Translations under genes and position numbers: made by a program
Notes under the pieces: generated by a model
Seen by the model: the letters and a program-made list of their open reading frames with translations, nothing else
Databases searched by the model: none
What the model was told of the DNA's origin: nothing
Shown: one piece after another, positions 41,801-50,297 of the stretch
Layout: every line of letters begins with the position of its first letter
Numbering within the stretch: position 1 is the stretch's first letter
Assembly: GCA_023144005.1 (NCBI GenBank)
Contig: JAGLGN010000034.1
Span: 1 to 64,000 of the forward strand
Reading direction: 5' to 3'
Origin: a bacterium
GTDB lineage: Bacteria > AUK180
Length of the DNA: 64,000 nt

Positions 41801-42672
41801 TCTGAAGTCAGAATTTGAAAAGGGCGTAATTCCGATTGAACTGTCCTTCCTGTTTTTGATGTTAATGAAAGCTGAACATCATAATGTCCCGGAACAAATA
41901 CATTATTTTCATTCCCCTCTTCAAAGGAAAATTCTATTGAATAAATATCTGAATATGTATTTACCGTCTGAATGGTAAAAGCAATACTTTCAGAATAGAT
42001 CATATTTTCATCATCATCCTTAATCTCCAAAAGGATAGATTCAATTCCATCATTTGAGGAGGCGGTAAATGGAAATGAACCGATGCAGTCTAAGGAATGA
42101 AATAACTTATAGAGCTCGGTATAGTAAACCTTCGAGGAACCGTCACATGTGAAGTATTTTCCAGTTAATTGTGAGTAATATACTTTCTCCCCTTGAATGT
42201 CCATAAAATACGTAGTAGGTAGATTAAAGGGCCAGGAATCGTTACACATAGCATAATCAAATCCTTTTTCAAAGTAACTGTTGTAATAGTAAGAGTATGT
42301 ATCTCCCAGAGAGACCTCCAACTCATTGATGAACTTCACGGTAAATTTTCTGGGATGAGGTTCGCCATTCAAGTTCCTGATCTCAAAGTCCGCATACTCT
42401 ACGAAATTGCTATCGGGTACTCCTTGAAGTGATATCATTTTTTCAACCGGCCCGGAAGATGTGGCAAGAATTGTAGTGTCAGACATGCTTATTGAAAAAC
42501 TAGTCGGTGCTTGTACAATTTCTATTTCTGCGTTTGAAGCACCGTAAGAGGAGATATCAATAAAGATAGTACTGTCTCCAGATGGTATTCTATAGACAGG
42601 TGTAAGGTGGGTTGCGGAGAAAAGGATCGCATTACAAAAAAGGAAAACAAACAGTATGACCTTTGCTTTCAT
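38809..42672 (-). CDS. giant surface protein with FlgD-Ig and OmpL47-like repeats, operon partner of Rhs
   Basis: 1287 residues. Signal peptide about 1-20. A FlgD-type Ig domain lies at about 443-545: YFSPNSDLIKDSLQVD with FFWNGKDANNQLLADGEYLLK. From about 545 to 890 come repeats ending AGN followed by strand and Pro-Pro (SDPAGNEASQTL, TDLAGNRSTTKS) typical of OmpL47-like beta domains. About 905-1065 reads like a ThuA/Rossmann-like segment (EPLNVLIYSEADYSELEQV). A helical tail closes it after about 1200. One base separates its stop from the Rhs start. Role in presenting or anchoring the Rhs protein is inferred from position. Confidence 0.78.
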   Translation of the reverse strand: MKAKVILFVFLFCNAILFSATHLTPVYRIPSGDSTIFIDISSYGASNAEIEIVQAPTSFSISMSDTTILATSSGPVEKMISLQGVPDSNFVEYADFEIRNLNGEPHPRKFTVKFINELEVSLGDTYSYYYNSYFEKGFDYAMCNDSWPFNLPTTYFMDIQGEKVYYSQLTGKYFTCDGSSKVYYTELYKLFHSLDCIGSFPFTASSNDGIESILLEIKDDDENMIYSESIAFTIQTVNTYSDIYSIEFSFEEGNENNVFVPGHYDVQLSLTSKTGRTVQSELRPFQILTSENFIENTAGNVPGTVISDDKQVIVMVPENSLEQPDLLTIDLIDSDTIISELSLEEISPASAVYDITLAQSALTGDASVTILYDDSELTLEEEFALVPLIWNADDLAWEDASSGFADVIKDVENNQIVLISEHFSLYVIGLYPIDSQALHFTWISVENKYFSPNSDLIKDSLQVDVELNFPATVFYSVYDLSMSNIIASGQASYNDEAPLSFFWNGKDANNQLLADGEYLLKVYASNGPETTSANIFKAIIDTGSPELYISGVEDNGLYNNYVFPAISHKDENGSIVCVTDNGTEIFPDYSIGAPGAHTLNATASDPAGNEASQTLNFTIDLSPPSVLLKVGDPFYFSLDLYISALTLMGFEVSEGTALYSFDNANWISYTQDFINGLPEGERRIYYYGTDLAGNRSTTKSYIFYNDYSPPESGIEFHNAYNNGTTQFAGEFSSISMSSYDALSGVYAEYLKIDQNAYSEYQDSLDLAGLSEGNHTVSYYSEDNVVNIEDENIYSFMMDLTPPAISITATPSNLIAGQLVCYKNSVLEISGQDLLSGYSYAQYSISQDINEADFLNYTDPVVLSEYDYGEYYVKARGYDNIGNVSQIVDAILFIVPNVDMTTENGEPLNVLIYSEADYSELEQVLIGSQEIWKVDIADTASTFDEKLRSGLFNGIILLNGKNMKGTVSGKVSEYVYWGNPVVNFGFTGLGDFFQELTGVKEFGKLEESIYSINVIPSAISPGFDYLFDGKPLELLSFSSESSVSGTLEPGSSPAVIQNIHGRGRSLFFNHPIISLPSDLSDMIVSMLETYNFPEYYMSDNFPSRIIPVKYIVSNDSSETVSVKLDISSVDITFLDISEGDIINNSTVQYFDLSPYSEKSISIMIQLPELKGDYTIERALSLKCGGIYSLIDSTVDRYDISFTIDELYAAILLDLEEMSQVLSGNELSAVNEIYAEIESMRENIGNFDSAMNNLLTQIKALRSIGSYDISEIRLKMDILIKYYGIKAGV

Positions 42673-42696
42673 ATCGCCCTCGTGTTATCTTGTTTC

Positions 42697-42725
42697 ATTG
42701 TACTGTATTATCGAATAATTATCAA
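42697..42725 (-). promoter_or_regulatory. promoter of the surface protein-Rhs operon
   Basis: Minus strand: TTGATA (42720-42725), 17-base spacer, TACAAT (42697-42702), with GAGGG ahead of the ATG at 42672. Probably serves 42672 down through the Rhs genes. Confidence 0.7.
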
Positions 42726-42798
42726 GTAAAATGCAGAGCATTTGAAAATGAAGGCGGTAGTAAATTGTCAATTGGAATGAGGGCCCAATCACCCATAT

Positions 42799-45700
42799 TT
42801 AATTTACAGATAGCTCTTTCATTTCGGAGAGATCAAGAATGATTCCCCGGATATTTTTATATTTTTTCCTTAATAATGCGCAATAGATACGGACCTGTTG
42901 CTTGTCGCGCTGCATCATCGCTGGTGAAATAGATGTTTTATAGTCGATCACGACCGGTGTAGGAGCCATGATCAGCCGATCAATTCTTCCGTAAAGAAGG
43001 ACTTTCCCGGAATTTCCCTCATAATAACCCTGAATATCTACCTCACGGAATCCCGTCTCATCTTCTTCATACTTCGAGAACAAGGGCGACTCCTGATATT
43101 TGCTGAAGATCTTTTTTGCTTTGTCAAATAATACCGCCTCTTCATCACTTACATAAATATCCCAATATCGCTTATATTGCAGCATTCTATGTACGAGATT
43201 GCCGAGATTCCTGTCCCCTTCTCCACTATCTTCTCTAATGACAGTGTCTGAAGTCACGATCGGTATATTTTTCTCCAGATACTGGGAGATAGTCATCACT
43301 TCTGGATACTTCGGATAAGAAATGTACTTAGGAGAGACAACGGACATATCTCCCGTTTTAGAAGGCTTCCTAATTGAAGGATCTTCCAATGGGGCTTCTT
43401 CTACCCACTCCTGAAAGATAGAAAGCTCAGTATCCTTCAATTTCTCCGAAATAACATACAATCTATCCTCGGCTCTGGTGAATGCCACATATAAAAGCCG
43501 GTAGAACTCATATTCCTCCTTGCTTTTCACCTTATTCATATAGGTATTAAAGAAGTCATTTGATGAGAGTTTCAATTTGCTGCCTCTGAACGCATATGAA
43601 TCACGGTCAAGGTAGATCGAGCTTGTTACACCACGGTGCTTTTTGAATTGAGGGTATATGACAATTGGATATTCTAAGCCTTTAGAACTGTGTACTGTTA
43701 TAATGTTAATTCTTTCTACATTCTCTATATCTTTCCTATATATATGTATATTGTTGAGGTTATCCTCAATATACTTAACATAATCATAAATGGTTAATAC
43801 ATTTTTTAATTCTAACTGTAAAGCGATCTCTCGAAGCCGTTCTATACCGAATGTCAATTCCTTGGGCGACTCGCTCGCATCTATCAATTCGCCGATATTA
43901 TTCTCGGTTATGATATTGTTTATCACGGATTCGATGGAATCTTCCGAGATGGAAATATTCAGTTTGGCAAAGATCCGGAAACGAAGCTTTTGGTCACCTT
44001 CCGCCAAGGATTTTGAAAAGAAATTGCGGGCTTTATCATAGAGTGTGTCCCCTTCCTCTTCAGAAATATCCAGAAGTGTCGGATCATCCGCATAAAACAG
44101 CCCGGATTTCAAGAATGCAAGAAAAGCCATATCATCATACGGATTCGTGAGCGCTTTCAGATACTTTATGATGCTTCTGAGAAGATCATACGATCCGAGG
44201 GTCTTGTCTTTATCTACCGTATACGGAATAGAATACTCTTCCAAAGCCAATATAAAGGGTTCGAGTTTGCCCGATACCGCCCGCAATAAGATGGCGATAT
44301 CAGAATAGCCATATCCGCTCTTGATCAATTTCTGAATGCGCAAAGCCGTTTCCCTATGTACATCCTCTACCTTTGTAAAGAATACCCCGCTATCCTTAAC
44401 TTCTTTCTTCTTCGCCTCAAGGGGCTTGCCGAAGTCCACAGAATACGGTATTTCCTCATCATGCACCAAGGCTTGCGAGAAAACCGGATTGTAGTATTTT
44501 ATGAGAGATGGCGCGGAGCGGTAATTATCCGCGAATTCACTAACCTCATAGCCCTTAGCCTTAAAATGGTCCGCAGTCCAATTGAAAACGCTTACATCGG
44601 CATTGCGAAAATAGTATATTGACTGCTTCGGATCCCCTACGATGAAGAGTTTTGTTTCATCAAAGCGTGTTTCTTCGATTTGATGCTCCCCTGAATTGCC
44701 CGATAGCAGATAGATGATATCCCTTTGTTGAGAATTTGCGTCCTGATACTCATCCACAAGGATATTTGAGTACTTCTTTCTCAGTATCTCGGTAAAATCC
44801 TTATCGCTTTTCAGCCTACCCTCCAGGAGTTCCAGCATACGAGAAAAGGTCAGGATATTGTTTCGCTCCCTGCTTTCCATTACCTCTGTATTTATCCTAT
44901 CAGCGAGATGCGCCATCGCCAGAGCTCTTTCAATGTCCACAAGATTACCCAGATCAGCAAGATACTCCTCCATTTGCCTGAAGTACTTCTTCTCTTCCTT
45001 TGCGCCCTTTGCTTCCCTGCTTATTTTGAGATCAATTCTCCCCAGAGACATTGAAAGAAAGATGTCGACCGCTCCTTCAGAAGAGTCGTATTCCTTCGCG
45101 ATCCTGCTCATTCGGGAAAATATCTCGATGTTTTCCGTATCGGTCAGGCGGGCGGCATCGAAATTCGCTATTGCGCTTATCAATTCCGCCTCTTTTGCCT
45201 TTACATCCCTGACCTCGATCATCTCCAGATAATCCTGAATAAGCTGCTTGCAATGGTCGTACAGACCTGTAGTTCTACCGATATTATGCCAGCAGTTCAG
45301 AATCCTTGTAGCCGAGGCAACGATATCATTTAATGTCATATCCGTACTGAGAAGGAGGATACCCATATCCAGATCGTTCTTCTGTTTCAAGATGCGCTGC
45401 ATAACCCTTTCCGAGGATTGCTGCAGTATCACCGCGTCCATTGCCTCATCGGTAAGTATCGCATCCGGACTGACCTTGAATTCAATGGGCATGGCATTTA
45501 TCAGAGAATTTGCGAATCCGTGAAATGTCCCCATATACGCAGTATCCGCTCCGATCAGGTCCGCAAATGCCTTTTTCTTGAACCCGTCATCTCCCAAATG
45601 CTCTTTCAGCAATTCCCGAATGGGTTCGGCGGCTTCATCCGTGTAATATATCTTATAAAGAATGTCCCTGATGCGCTCCCGCATCTCAGCGGCCGCTTTA

Positions 45701-45900
45701 TTCGTATAGGTAAGCGCAAGTATCGAATCCGTTTCATTGAATTCTGCGATCAGCAGATAAATATACCGTGATACCAGCGATCTTGTTTTACCGGAGCCGG
45801 CGCCGGCGATTACCATCATACTTTGATCGCTGAGACATTTGGATTGTTCGCTTGATAACCCTAAATAGGAGATGAGCGCTTGTTTAATACGATTTTTCAA
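42799..45900 (-). CDS. addA: AddA-like helicase-nuclease
   Basis: 1033 residues from a TTG start at 45900 that has AAGGAGGG six bases upstream and overlaps the addB end by 17 bases; longer in-frame starts reach deep into addB. UvrD-type superfamily 1 helicase: Walker A AGAGSGKT, LVDEYQDANSQQ, GDPKQSIYYFRNAD, VHSSKGLEYPIV and LYVAFTRAEDRLY. The C-terminal PD-(D/E)XK nuclease is marked by LLYGRIDRL and VVIDYKTS. With AddB it would resect double-strand breaks for RecA. Shorter than the Bacillus protein (about 1230). Confidence 0.9.
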   Translation of the reverse strand: MKNRIKQALISYLGLSSEQSKCLSDQSMMVIAGAGSGKTRSLVSRYIYLLIAEFNETDSILALTYTNKAAAEMRERIRDILYKIYYTDEAAEPIRELLKEHLGDDGFKKKAFADLIGADTAYMGTFHGFANSLINAMPIEFKVSPDAILTDEAMDAVILQQSSERVMQRILKQKNDLDMGILLLSTDMTLNDIVASATRILNCWHNIGRTTGLYDHCKQLIQDYLEMIEVRDVKAKEAELISAIANFDAARLTDTENIEIFSRMSRIAKEYDSSEGAVDIFLSMSLGRIDLKISREAKGAKEEKKYFRQMEEYLADLGNLVDIERALAMAHLADRINTEVMESRERNNILTFSRMLELLEGRLKSDKDFTEILRKKYSNILVDEYQDANSQQRDIIYLLSGNSGEHQIEETRFDETKLFIVGDPKQSIYYFRNADVSVFNWTADHFKAKGYEVSEFADNYRSAPSLIKYYNPVFSQALVHDEEIPYSVDFGKPLEAKKKEVKDSGVFFTKVEDVHRETALRIQKLIKSGYGYSDIAILLRAVSGKLEPFILALEEYSIPYTVDKDKTLGSYDLLRSIIKYLKALTNPYDDMAFLAFLKSGLFYADDPTLLDISEEEGDTLYDKARNFFSKSLAEGDQKLRFRIFAKLNISISEDSIESVINNIITENNIGELIDASESPKELTFGIERLREIALQLELKNVLTIYDYVKYIEDNLNNIHIYRKDIENVERINIITVHSSKGLEYPIVIYPQFKKHRGVTSSIYLDRDSYAFRGSKLKLSSNDFFNTYMNKVKSKEEYEFYRLLYVAFTRAEDRLYVISEKLKDTELSIFQEWVEEAPLEDPSIRKPSKTGDMSVVSPKYISYPKYPEVMTISQYLEKNIPIVTSDTVIREDSGEGDRNLGNLVHRMLQYKRYWDIYVSDEEAVLFDKAKKIFSKYQESPLFSKYEEDETGFREVDIQGYYEGNSGKVLLYGRIDRLIMAPTPVVIDYKTSISPAMMQRDKQQVRIYCALLRKKYKNIRGIILDLSEMKELSVN

Positions 45901-48523
45901 GCTTATCCCTCCTTGTGCAAAGGTCACGATAATTGCACCAGCCGCACTTTGATTCATTCTCCGAGATCCCCTTATCGTTGCTGGTGTATTCACGCATTTT
46001 CTCGGGATAATCAAAGGGAAATTCGCCTGCCTCCCACATGGAGATCAATAATTCCATAAATTCCAGGACTTCATCCCTTCTGGCAGGGTCGGGAATTACA
46101 TCTACACCGTCCTCAATACCTGAATACATAAACGACGCGGCATTTCCAAGGCCTGCGGAAATAAATAATTTCTCATAAAGTATCCACTGAAAAAGAACAT
46201 TCATATCAAGTGCTCTCTTTCTGCTATTGGCTTTCTTCTTATAATCTATAAGCAGGTGCTTACCCTGGACCTTATCGACCCTGTCTATGCGCCCGCCTAT
46301 TTTAATTGCCCTATCTATAAGCGTGATGGGAGATACCTCTTCTATGGAATTAGCATCGCACATCTCCGGATCACGGGGTTTGAAGCCAAGGTTCAATTCG
46401 TAGAACTCACCGCTTCTTTTCTCTTCTTTCTTCAGGAGATCGATATGCGACCTTAAATAATTGCCCAATATGGAAGCGGATCGCTTCTCCAGCATTACTC
46501 CCTCCAGTGGAGAAAGGTCGCCCGCAAGAACGATTTTATCTATCTCTTTTGATAAATTATCAAGAAATTCGGGCTTTTCGAATACCTTTTTTTGTATCAT
46601 TTCCCTGCAGGCAAAGAGAGTATTATGATAAATACTGCCGATGGTCATATTCAATTTATCTTCCTTCTCAAAAAAGCTCTTCTCGGGCTTTATCACATAT
46701 TGGAGGAAGTATTTATAAGGACATTGGGCAAAGGTCTCCATAGCAGAAGGGCTGGACAGCTTCTTTTTCGATGGAGCGCGCCCGCAATACCCGAGAAAAC
46801 TCTTCAGCTCAATACTGATCTCATCCGCCGCGAGCATTTTAGAGAGCCGCAATATCCTTTTGGTATTTAATGCCCCGGATCTCTTCTCACGCTTCACCCT
46901 GAACTCGGGCAAAAAGCTGAAATCCTTTTTGACCCACGGATCCAATCGTGAAAGCGCGCCGGAAGGCGTTGTATTTATATTATCCTGATCGTACTTCGTA
47001 GAGAAGAGATAGGCCTCTTTGGATCTTCCCATTACATATTTGAGCTTGAAAACATCGGTCATATAATGCGCGAAAAGATCGTCCCCCGAAAAGGCCTTTG
47101 ACGATTCATCGCCGAAGAAGAACGGCAGCCGTGACGGCAATGAAGGGAAAATACCGCTGTTCAAGCCCGGAATAACAAGGACATCGTGTATCAGAGGCAT
47201 CGCGTCATGAAGATTGAGCAATCTCACCGGAGCGAGAGCATTTACGATCGCCTGTCCCGAGGGCAGCATACCCGCTAATTCTCCGATCAGTATGACCAAT
47301 TCCTTCGGAGTGGGGGTATATCCGATCTTCTCCATGAATTCTTTCAGCTTCGAGATCTCCTCGAACAGTCTCCAGAGGGCTTCTCCCTCATTGATCTCAC
47401 CTGTGTAAAGCGCTGAGAACGCCATTTTCATTTCATCGGGGATTTTTGCTTCGTTCAGATCTAATATCTGTAAGCAAAAGAGCTTGATCCTATCTATTAC
47501 GGGCTGTATCTCCCTTTCGTATCTTTCGGCAGAGGACTTCAGCAGTCCCATCACATGCTCTGTTCCCGGAAAATCAAAGCGCCCGCTTGAGATCAGGGAT
47601 ATCATTTTATGAAGGTCGAAGCCTTCTGTCACGGTGGAAAGCAATGCATTGAACATTCTGACGGACGGTTCATTTGATATCGGCGGGACGCTGCCGCAGT
47701 AGTGTTCTATAGCTTCCTGATCCATAGAGCGGCTGTAAAGGTCCCTTATCTGCTCGTTCAGGCATACGACGGTAATGCTTTTACCGGAAGAAATGCTGCT
47801 CAGGGTCAGATCTCTTATTTTCTCCCATTCTTCCCATGGGTTAAGCAAATGTGCATGAGAATACGAGCCGGCAAAGTGATCCGTCCCGGTGATCTTAGCA
47901 TTAGCGGTGAAGGAAGAGCGCCCTTTTCTGCCTTTGTACTCCTCGATCAATTCCCTTGGAATGTCCAGGCGCAATTCCAGATCAAGGATTTCCGCGAGAT
48001 TACTCAGAAGATAATCCTCATCCTCCTCCATCACGGCAAAGTCCCTGAGGATCAGCTTATCCCATTTTTTCAATCCGGCACTGTCAAGGGATGCGGTGAG
48101 GTCCTGGAGAAGGTCGCCGGTATCTTTCATGTCCATATTATCAAGAAAGTCCTCATATTCCCTGTACAGATCGTATATCTCCCGCCACTTTTTGCCTTCT
48201 ATGAGGTTTTCGTGAAGTGTAATTCCTCTCAGATGTATGCGCTTTTTCAGCACGGATATCAATCGATAAAGCTCACCTTCAAGGCCTTCTACTGAAGATA
48301 GCAGCGGAAAACGCGGGCTATTATCAGCGATCAGCATCTTGATGATCATCCGCGCTCTCAATGGCGTCAGTATCACACCGCTGTAATTGATCTTTGAAAC
48401 CAATAGATTCATAAATGAATTGTGATCAAGGATATATTCCCCGAGGTAAACACCTTCAGCAGCGATCACCTGAGCCCTTGCCGCTTCGGATGCCAGTCTG
48501 GACGGGTAAATATTCAAGTCCAT
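45884..48523 (-). CDS. addB: AddB-like nuclease subunit
   Basis: 879 residues. The C-terminal PD-(D/E)XK nuclease is of the iron-sulfur type: first Cys in FAQCPYKYFLQYV, active-site GGRIDRVD and LLIDYKKK, then CGWCNYRDLC supplying three more Cys, the AddB/Cas4 layout. The first 600 residues resemble an inactivated helicase; no Walker A is visible at the N-terminus, where Bacillus AddB has one. Start ATG 48523 overlaps the thpR stop (TGATG). Partner of the downstream addA. Length is below the 1100-1170 of Bacillus-type AddB. Confidence 0.85.
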   Translation of the reverse strand: MDLNIYPSRLASEAARAQVIAAEGVYLGEYILDHNSFMNLLVSKINYSGVILTPLRARMIIKMLIADNSPRFPLLSSVEGLEGELYRLISVLKKRIHLRGITLHENLIEGKKWREIYDLYREYEDFLDNMDMKDTGDLLQDLTASLDSAGLKKWDKLILRDFAVMEEDEDYLLSNLAEILDLELRLDIPRELIEEYKGRKGRSSFTANAKITGTDHFAGSYSHAHLLNPWEEWEKIRDLTLSSISSGKSITVVCLNEQIRDLYSRSMDQEAIEHYCGSVPPISNEPSVRMFNALLSTVTEGFDLHKMISLISSGRFDFPGTEHVMGLLKSSAERYEREIQPVIDRIKLFCLQILDLNEAKIPDEMKMAFSALYTGEINEGEALWRLFEEISKLKEFMEKIGYTPTPKELVILIGELAGMLPSGQAIVNALAPVRLLNLHDAMPLIHDVLVIPGLNSGIFPSLPSRLPFFFGDESSKAFSGDDLFAHYMTDVFKLKYVMGRSKEAYLFSTKYDQDNINTTPSGALSRLDPWVKKDFSFLPEFRVKREKRSGALNTKRILRLSKMLAADEISIELKSFLGYCGRAPSKKKLSSPSAMETFAQCPYKYFLQYVIKPEKSFFEKEDKLNMTIGSIYHNTLFACREMIQKKVFEKPEFLDNLSKEIDKIVLAGDLSPLEGVMLEKRSASILGNYLRSHIDLLKKEEKRSGEFYELNLGFKPRDPEMCDANSIEEVSPITLIDRAIKIGGRIDRVDKVQGKHLLIDYKKKANSRKRALDMNVLFQWILYEKLFISAGLGNAASFMYSGIEDGVDVIPDPARRDEVLEFMELLISMWEAGEFPFDYPEKMREYTSNDKGISENESKCGWCNYRDLCTRRDKLEKSY

Positions 48524-49068
48524 CAATACCTCTTCACTATAGAATACTCCGCGCCCGAGGGCTTGAGTGAAGAACTGAAAAGGGTCAGGCGAGAAATGGT
48601 AAATGCGGTTCTTGGAAAGGGAGGAAAATTCTTGATGTCAATCGTCCCCCGCTTGCTTCTTCCCACGGTAATATGCGGAGTGAAGATCTTTGTTTTCGTT
48701 TTCGGGATATGTTTTTCTTCGATCATAACCTCTTTTACACCGGCATGCAGACTCTGCAGAGTCCCGGATGGGTCAGATACACCGATCCAGAATGTCCGCT
48801 GTTTGCCGCCGCGGTGTACAAAAGCGCCGAATTCTTCCAGATAAATTTCAAGGGGCGCTTTGATGATCTCCGCAGCGAGCATCTTGATCTTATCTATTTG
48901 CAATATCTTTTCGGGGTCCTGCTCACCCAGGAACATAATAGTAATATGCAGATTATCTCCTTTTACGAATGAAATATTCTCCGATCTGTAAAAACCACAG
49001 CGATCCAGGTATCCATGAATGGCGTTCCTTGCTTTATTGGGGATCTCAATGGCGTAGAATAGTCTCAA
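48523..49068 (-). CDS. thpR: RNA 2',3'-cyclic phosphodiesterase
   Basis: 181 residues of the 2H phosphoesterase superfamily. The two catalytic motifs are LHITIMFLG at about 46-54 and PHITVGRSK at about 130-138. The family opens 2',3'-cyclic phosphates on RNA to 2'-phosphates. It starts MRLFYAIEIP, the usual N-terminus. Overlaps cinA by 4 bases; the thpR-cinA pairing is common in bacteria. Confidence 0.92.
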   Translation of the reverse strand: MRLFYAIEIPNKARNAIHGYLDRCGFYRSENISFVKGDNLHITIMFLGEQDPEKILQIDKIKMLAAEIIKAPLEIYLEEFGAFVHRGGKQRTFWIGVSDPSGTLQSLHAGVKEVMIEEKHIPKTKTKIFTPHITVGRSKRGTIDIKNFPPFPRTAFTISRLTLFSSSLKPSGAEYSIVKRY

Positions 49069-50297
49069 TTTCCCCTTATCTCCTTTAAGATACGGAATAA
49101 GAGATGTCTCGCTGACTGTTCTCTTATTACTTCCCTGTTGCCGAGAAAGTCATATCGTTCCCGGATGATCTCTCTCTTGAAACTGAATCCGGCGTAAACG
49201 GTACCCACCGGAATGCCTTTGGTACCGCCGGAAGGCCCGGCGATGCCGGTGATCGCGAAGCAGATATCCGATCCGATATTATTCTGCGCGCCTTTGATCA
49301 TTTCAAGCAGGGTTTCTTCGGAGACGGCGCCGTATTTCTGCAGCACTTCGTGGTCAACTCCGAGAAGAGAGGATTTCATTTCATTTGTATATACGATCGA
49401 GCTCCCCTGAAAAAAGAAGGTAGAGCCCGGTGTATCGGTAAGCATCTTGCTGACAAGCCCGCCCGTACAGGATTCTGTCCCGCCTATTGTAAGGCCTCTT
49501 TCCTTAAGGAGCTCTCCCAATACCTTCTCAAGCGTCTGATCGTCGTACCCCCAGACACAGTCGCCGATCCTCTCTAAGATACGATCCTGCATCTTCCCGA
49601 TCAGATCATCGGCTTTTTCAGGTGAATCCTTTGAAGTGAGCCGTATCATGACCTCGCCCGGGCTGGCAAGCAGGGCAATGGTGGGATTGGTACTTTCCTT
49701 AAAAAGGTCATTTATCCTGTTATTGATCTCCATTTCCCGCATTCCCAAAGTATGGATAATACGGGAGCGTATCGTAGGAGCGTCCCCTATCATCGAAGAA
49801 AGTATCTGCATAACTTCAGGGAACATCGCTCTCATTTCATGCGGGACACCGGGCAGAAGGATTATGGAGCGCTCTTTATGCAGCAGATAATATCCCGGGG
49901 CGGAACCAAGCGGGTTCGATAGTGTTCGGGATCCCTTTATGACCTGTGATTCCTTTGTTGGATAATACTCCCTGCCGTGCGCGATGTATTTCTGCTTTAT
50001 CATTTCCTCTATCGCAGGATCTTTCTCCAATGGTATTCCGAGTGCGCCGGAGACGGCTTCTTTCGTGATATCATCAACGGTACCGCCAAGGCCTCCCGTG
50101 AATATTATTATCTGATTGCGGGAGTATTCTTCAAGAAAACAGTCCTTGACGCGTTCCAGATTATCCCCTACGGCAATGATCTTAAAGACATCCACTCCCA
50201 TTCCTGCCAATGCGGCAGCGATAAATGAGGCATTTGAGTTAACGGTATTGCCGAGGAGTAATTCAGTGCCGGTATTTATAATTACAGCTTTTGTCAT
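49065..50297 (-). CDS. cinA: CinA: nicotinamide-nucleotide amidase / ADP-ribose pyrophosphatase
   Basis: 410 residues. The N-terminal MoaB/MogA-like domain (AVIINTGTELLLGNTVNSN, FTGGLGGTVDDITKEA) is linked to the ADP-ribose pyrophosphatase activity known for the family. The C-terminal PncC domain carries TESCTGGLVSKMLTDTPG and ITGIAGPSGGTKGIPVGTV and deamidates nicotinamide mononucleotide in NAD recycling. Both domains appear intact. One of a run of tightly packed genes with thpR and addBA. Confidence 0.93.
   Translation of the reverse strand: MTKAVIINTGTELLLGNTVNSNASFIAAALAGMGVDVFKIIAVGDNLERVKDCFLEEYSRNQIIIFTGGLGGTVDDITKEAVSGALGIPLEKDPAIEEMIKQKYIAHGREYYPTKESQVIKGSRTLSNPLGSAPGYYLLHKERSIILLPGVPHEMRAMFPEVMQILSSMIGDAPTIRSRIIHTLGMREMEINNRINDLFKESTNPTIALLASPGEVMIRLTSKDSPEKADDLIGKMQDRILERIGDCVWGYDDQTLEKVLGELLKERGLTIGGTESCTGGLVSKMLTDTPGSTFFFQGSSIVYTNEMKSSLLGVDHEVLQKYGAVSEETLLEMIKGAQNNIGSDICFAITGIAGPSGGTKGIPVGTVYAGFSFKREIIRERYDFLGNREVIREQSARHLLFRILKEIRGN

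Noticed and set aside
45901-46014. N-terminal extension of addA to 46014
   Set aside because: It lies wholly within addB and carries no helicase sequence; TTG 45900 has AAGGAGGG at good spacing.
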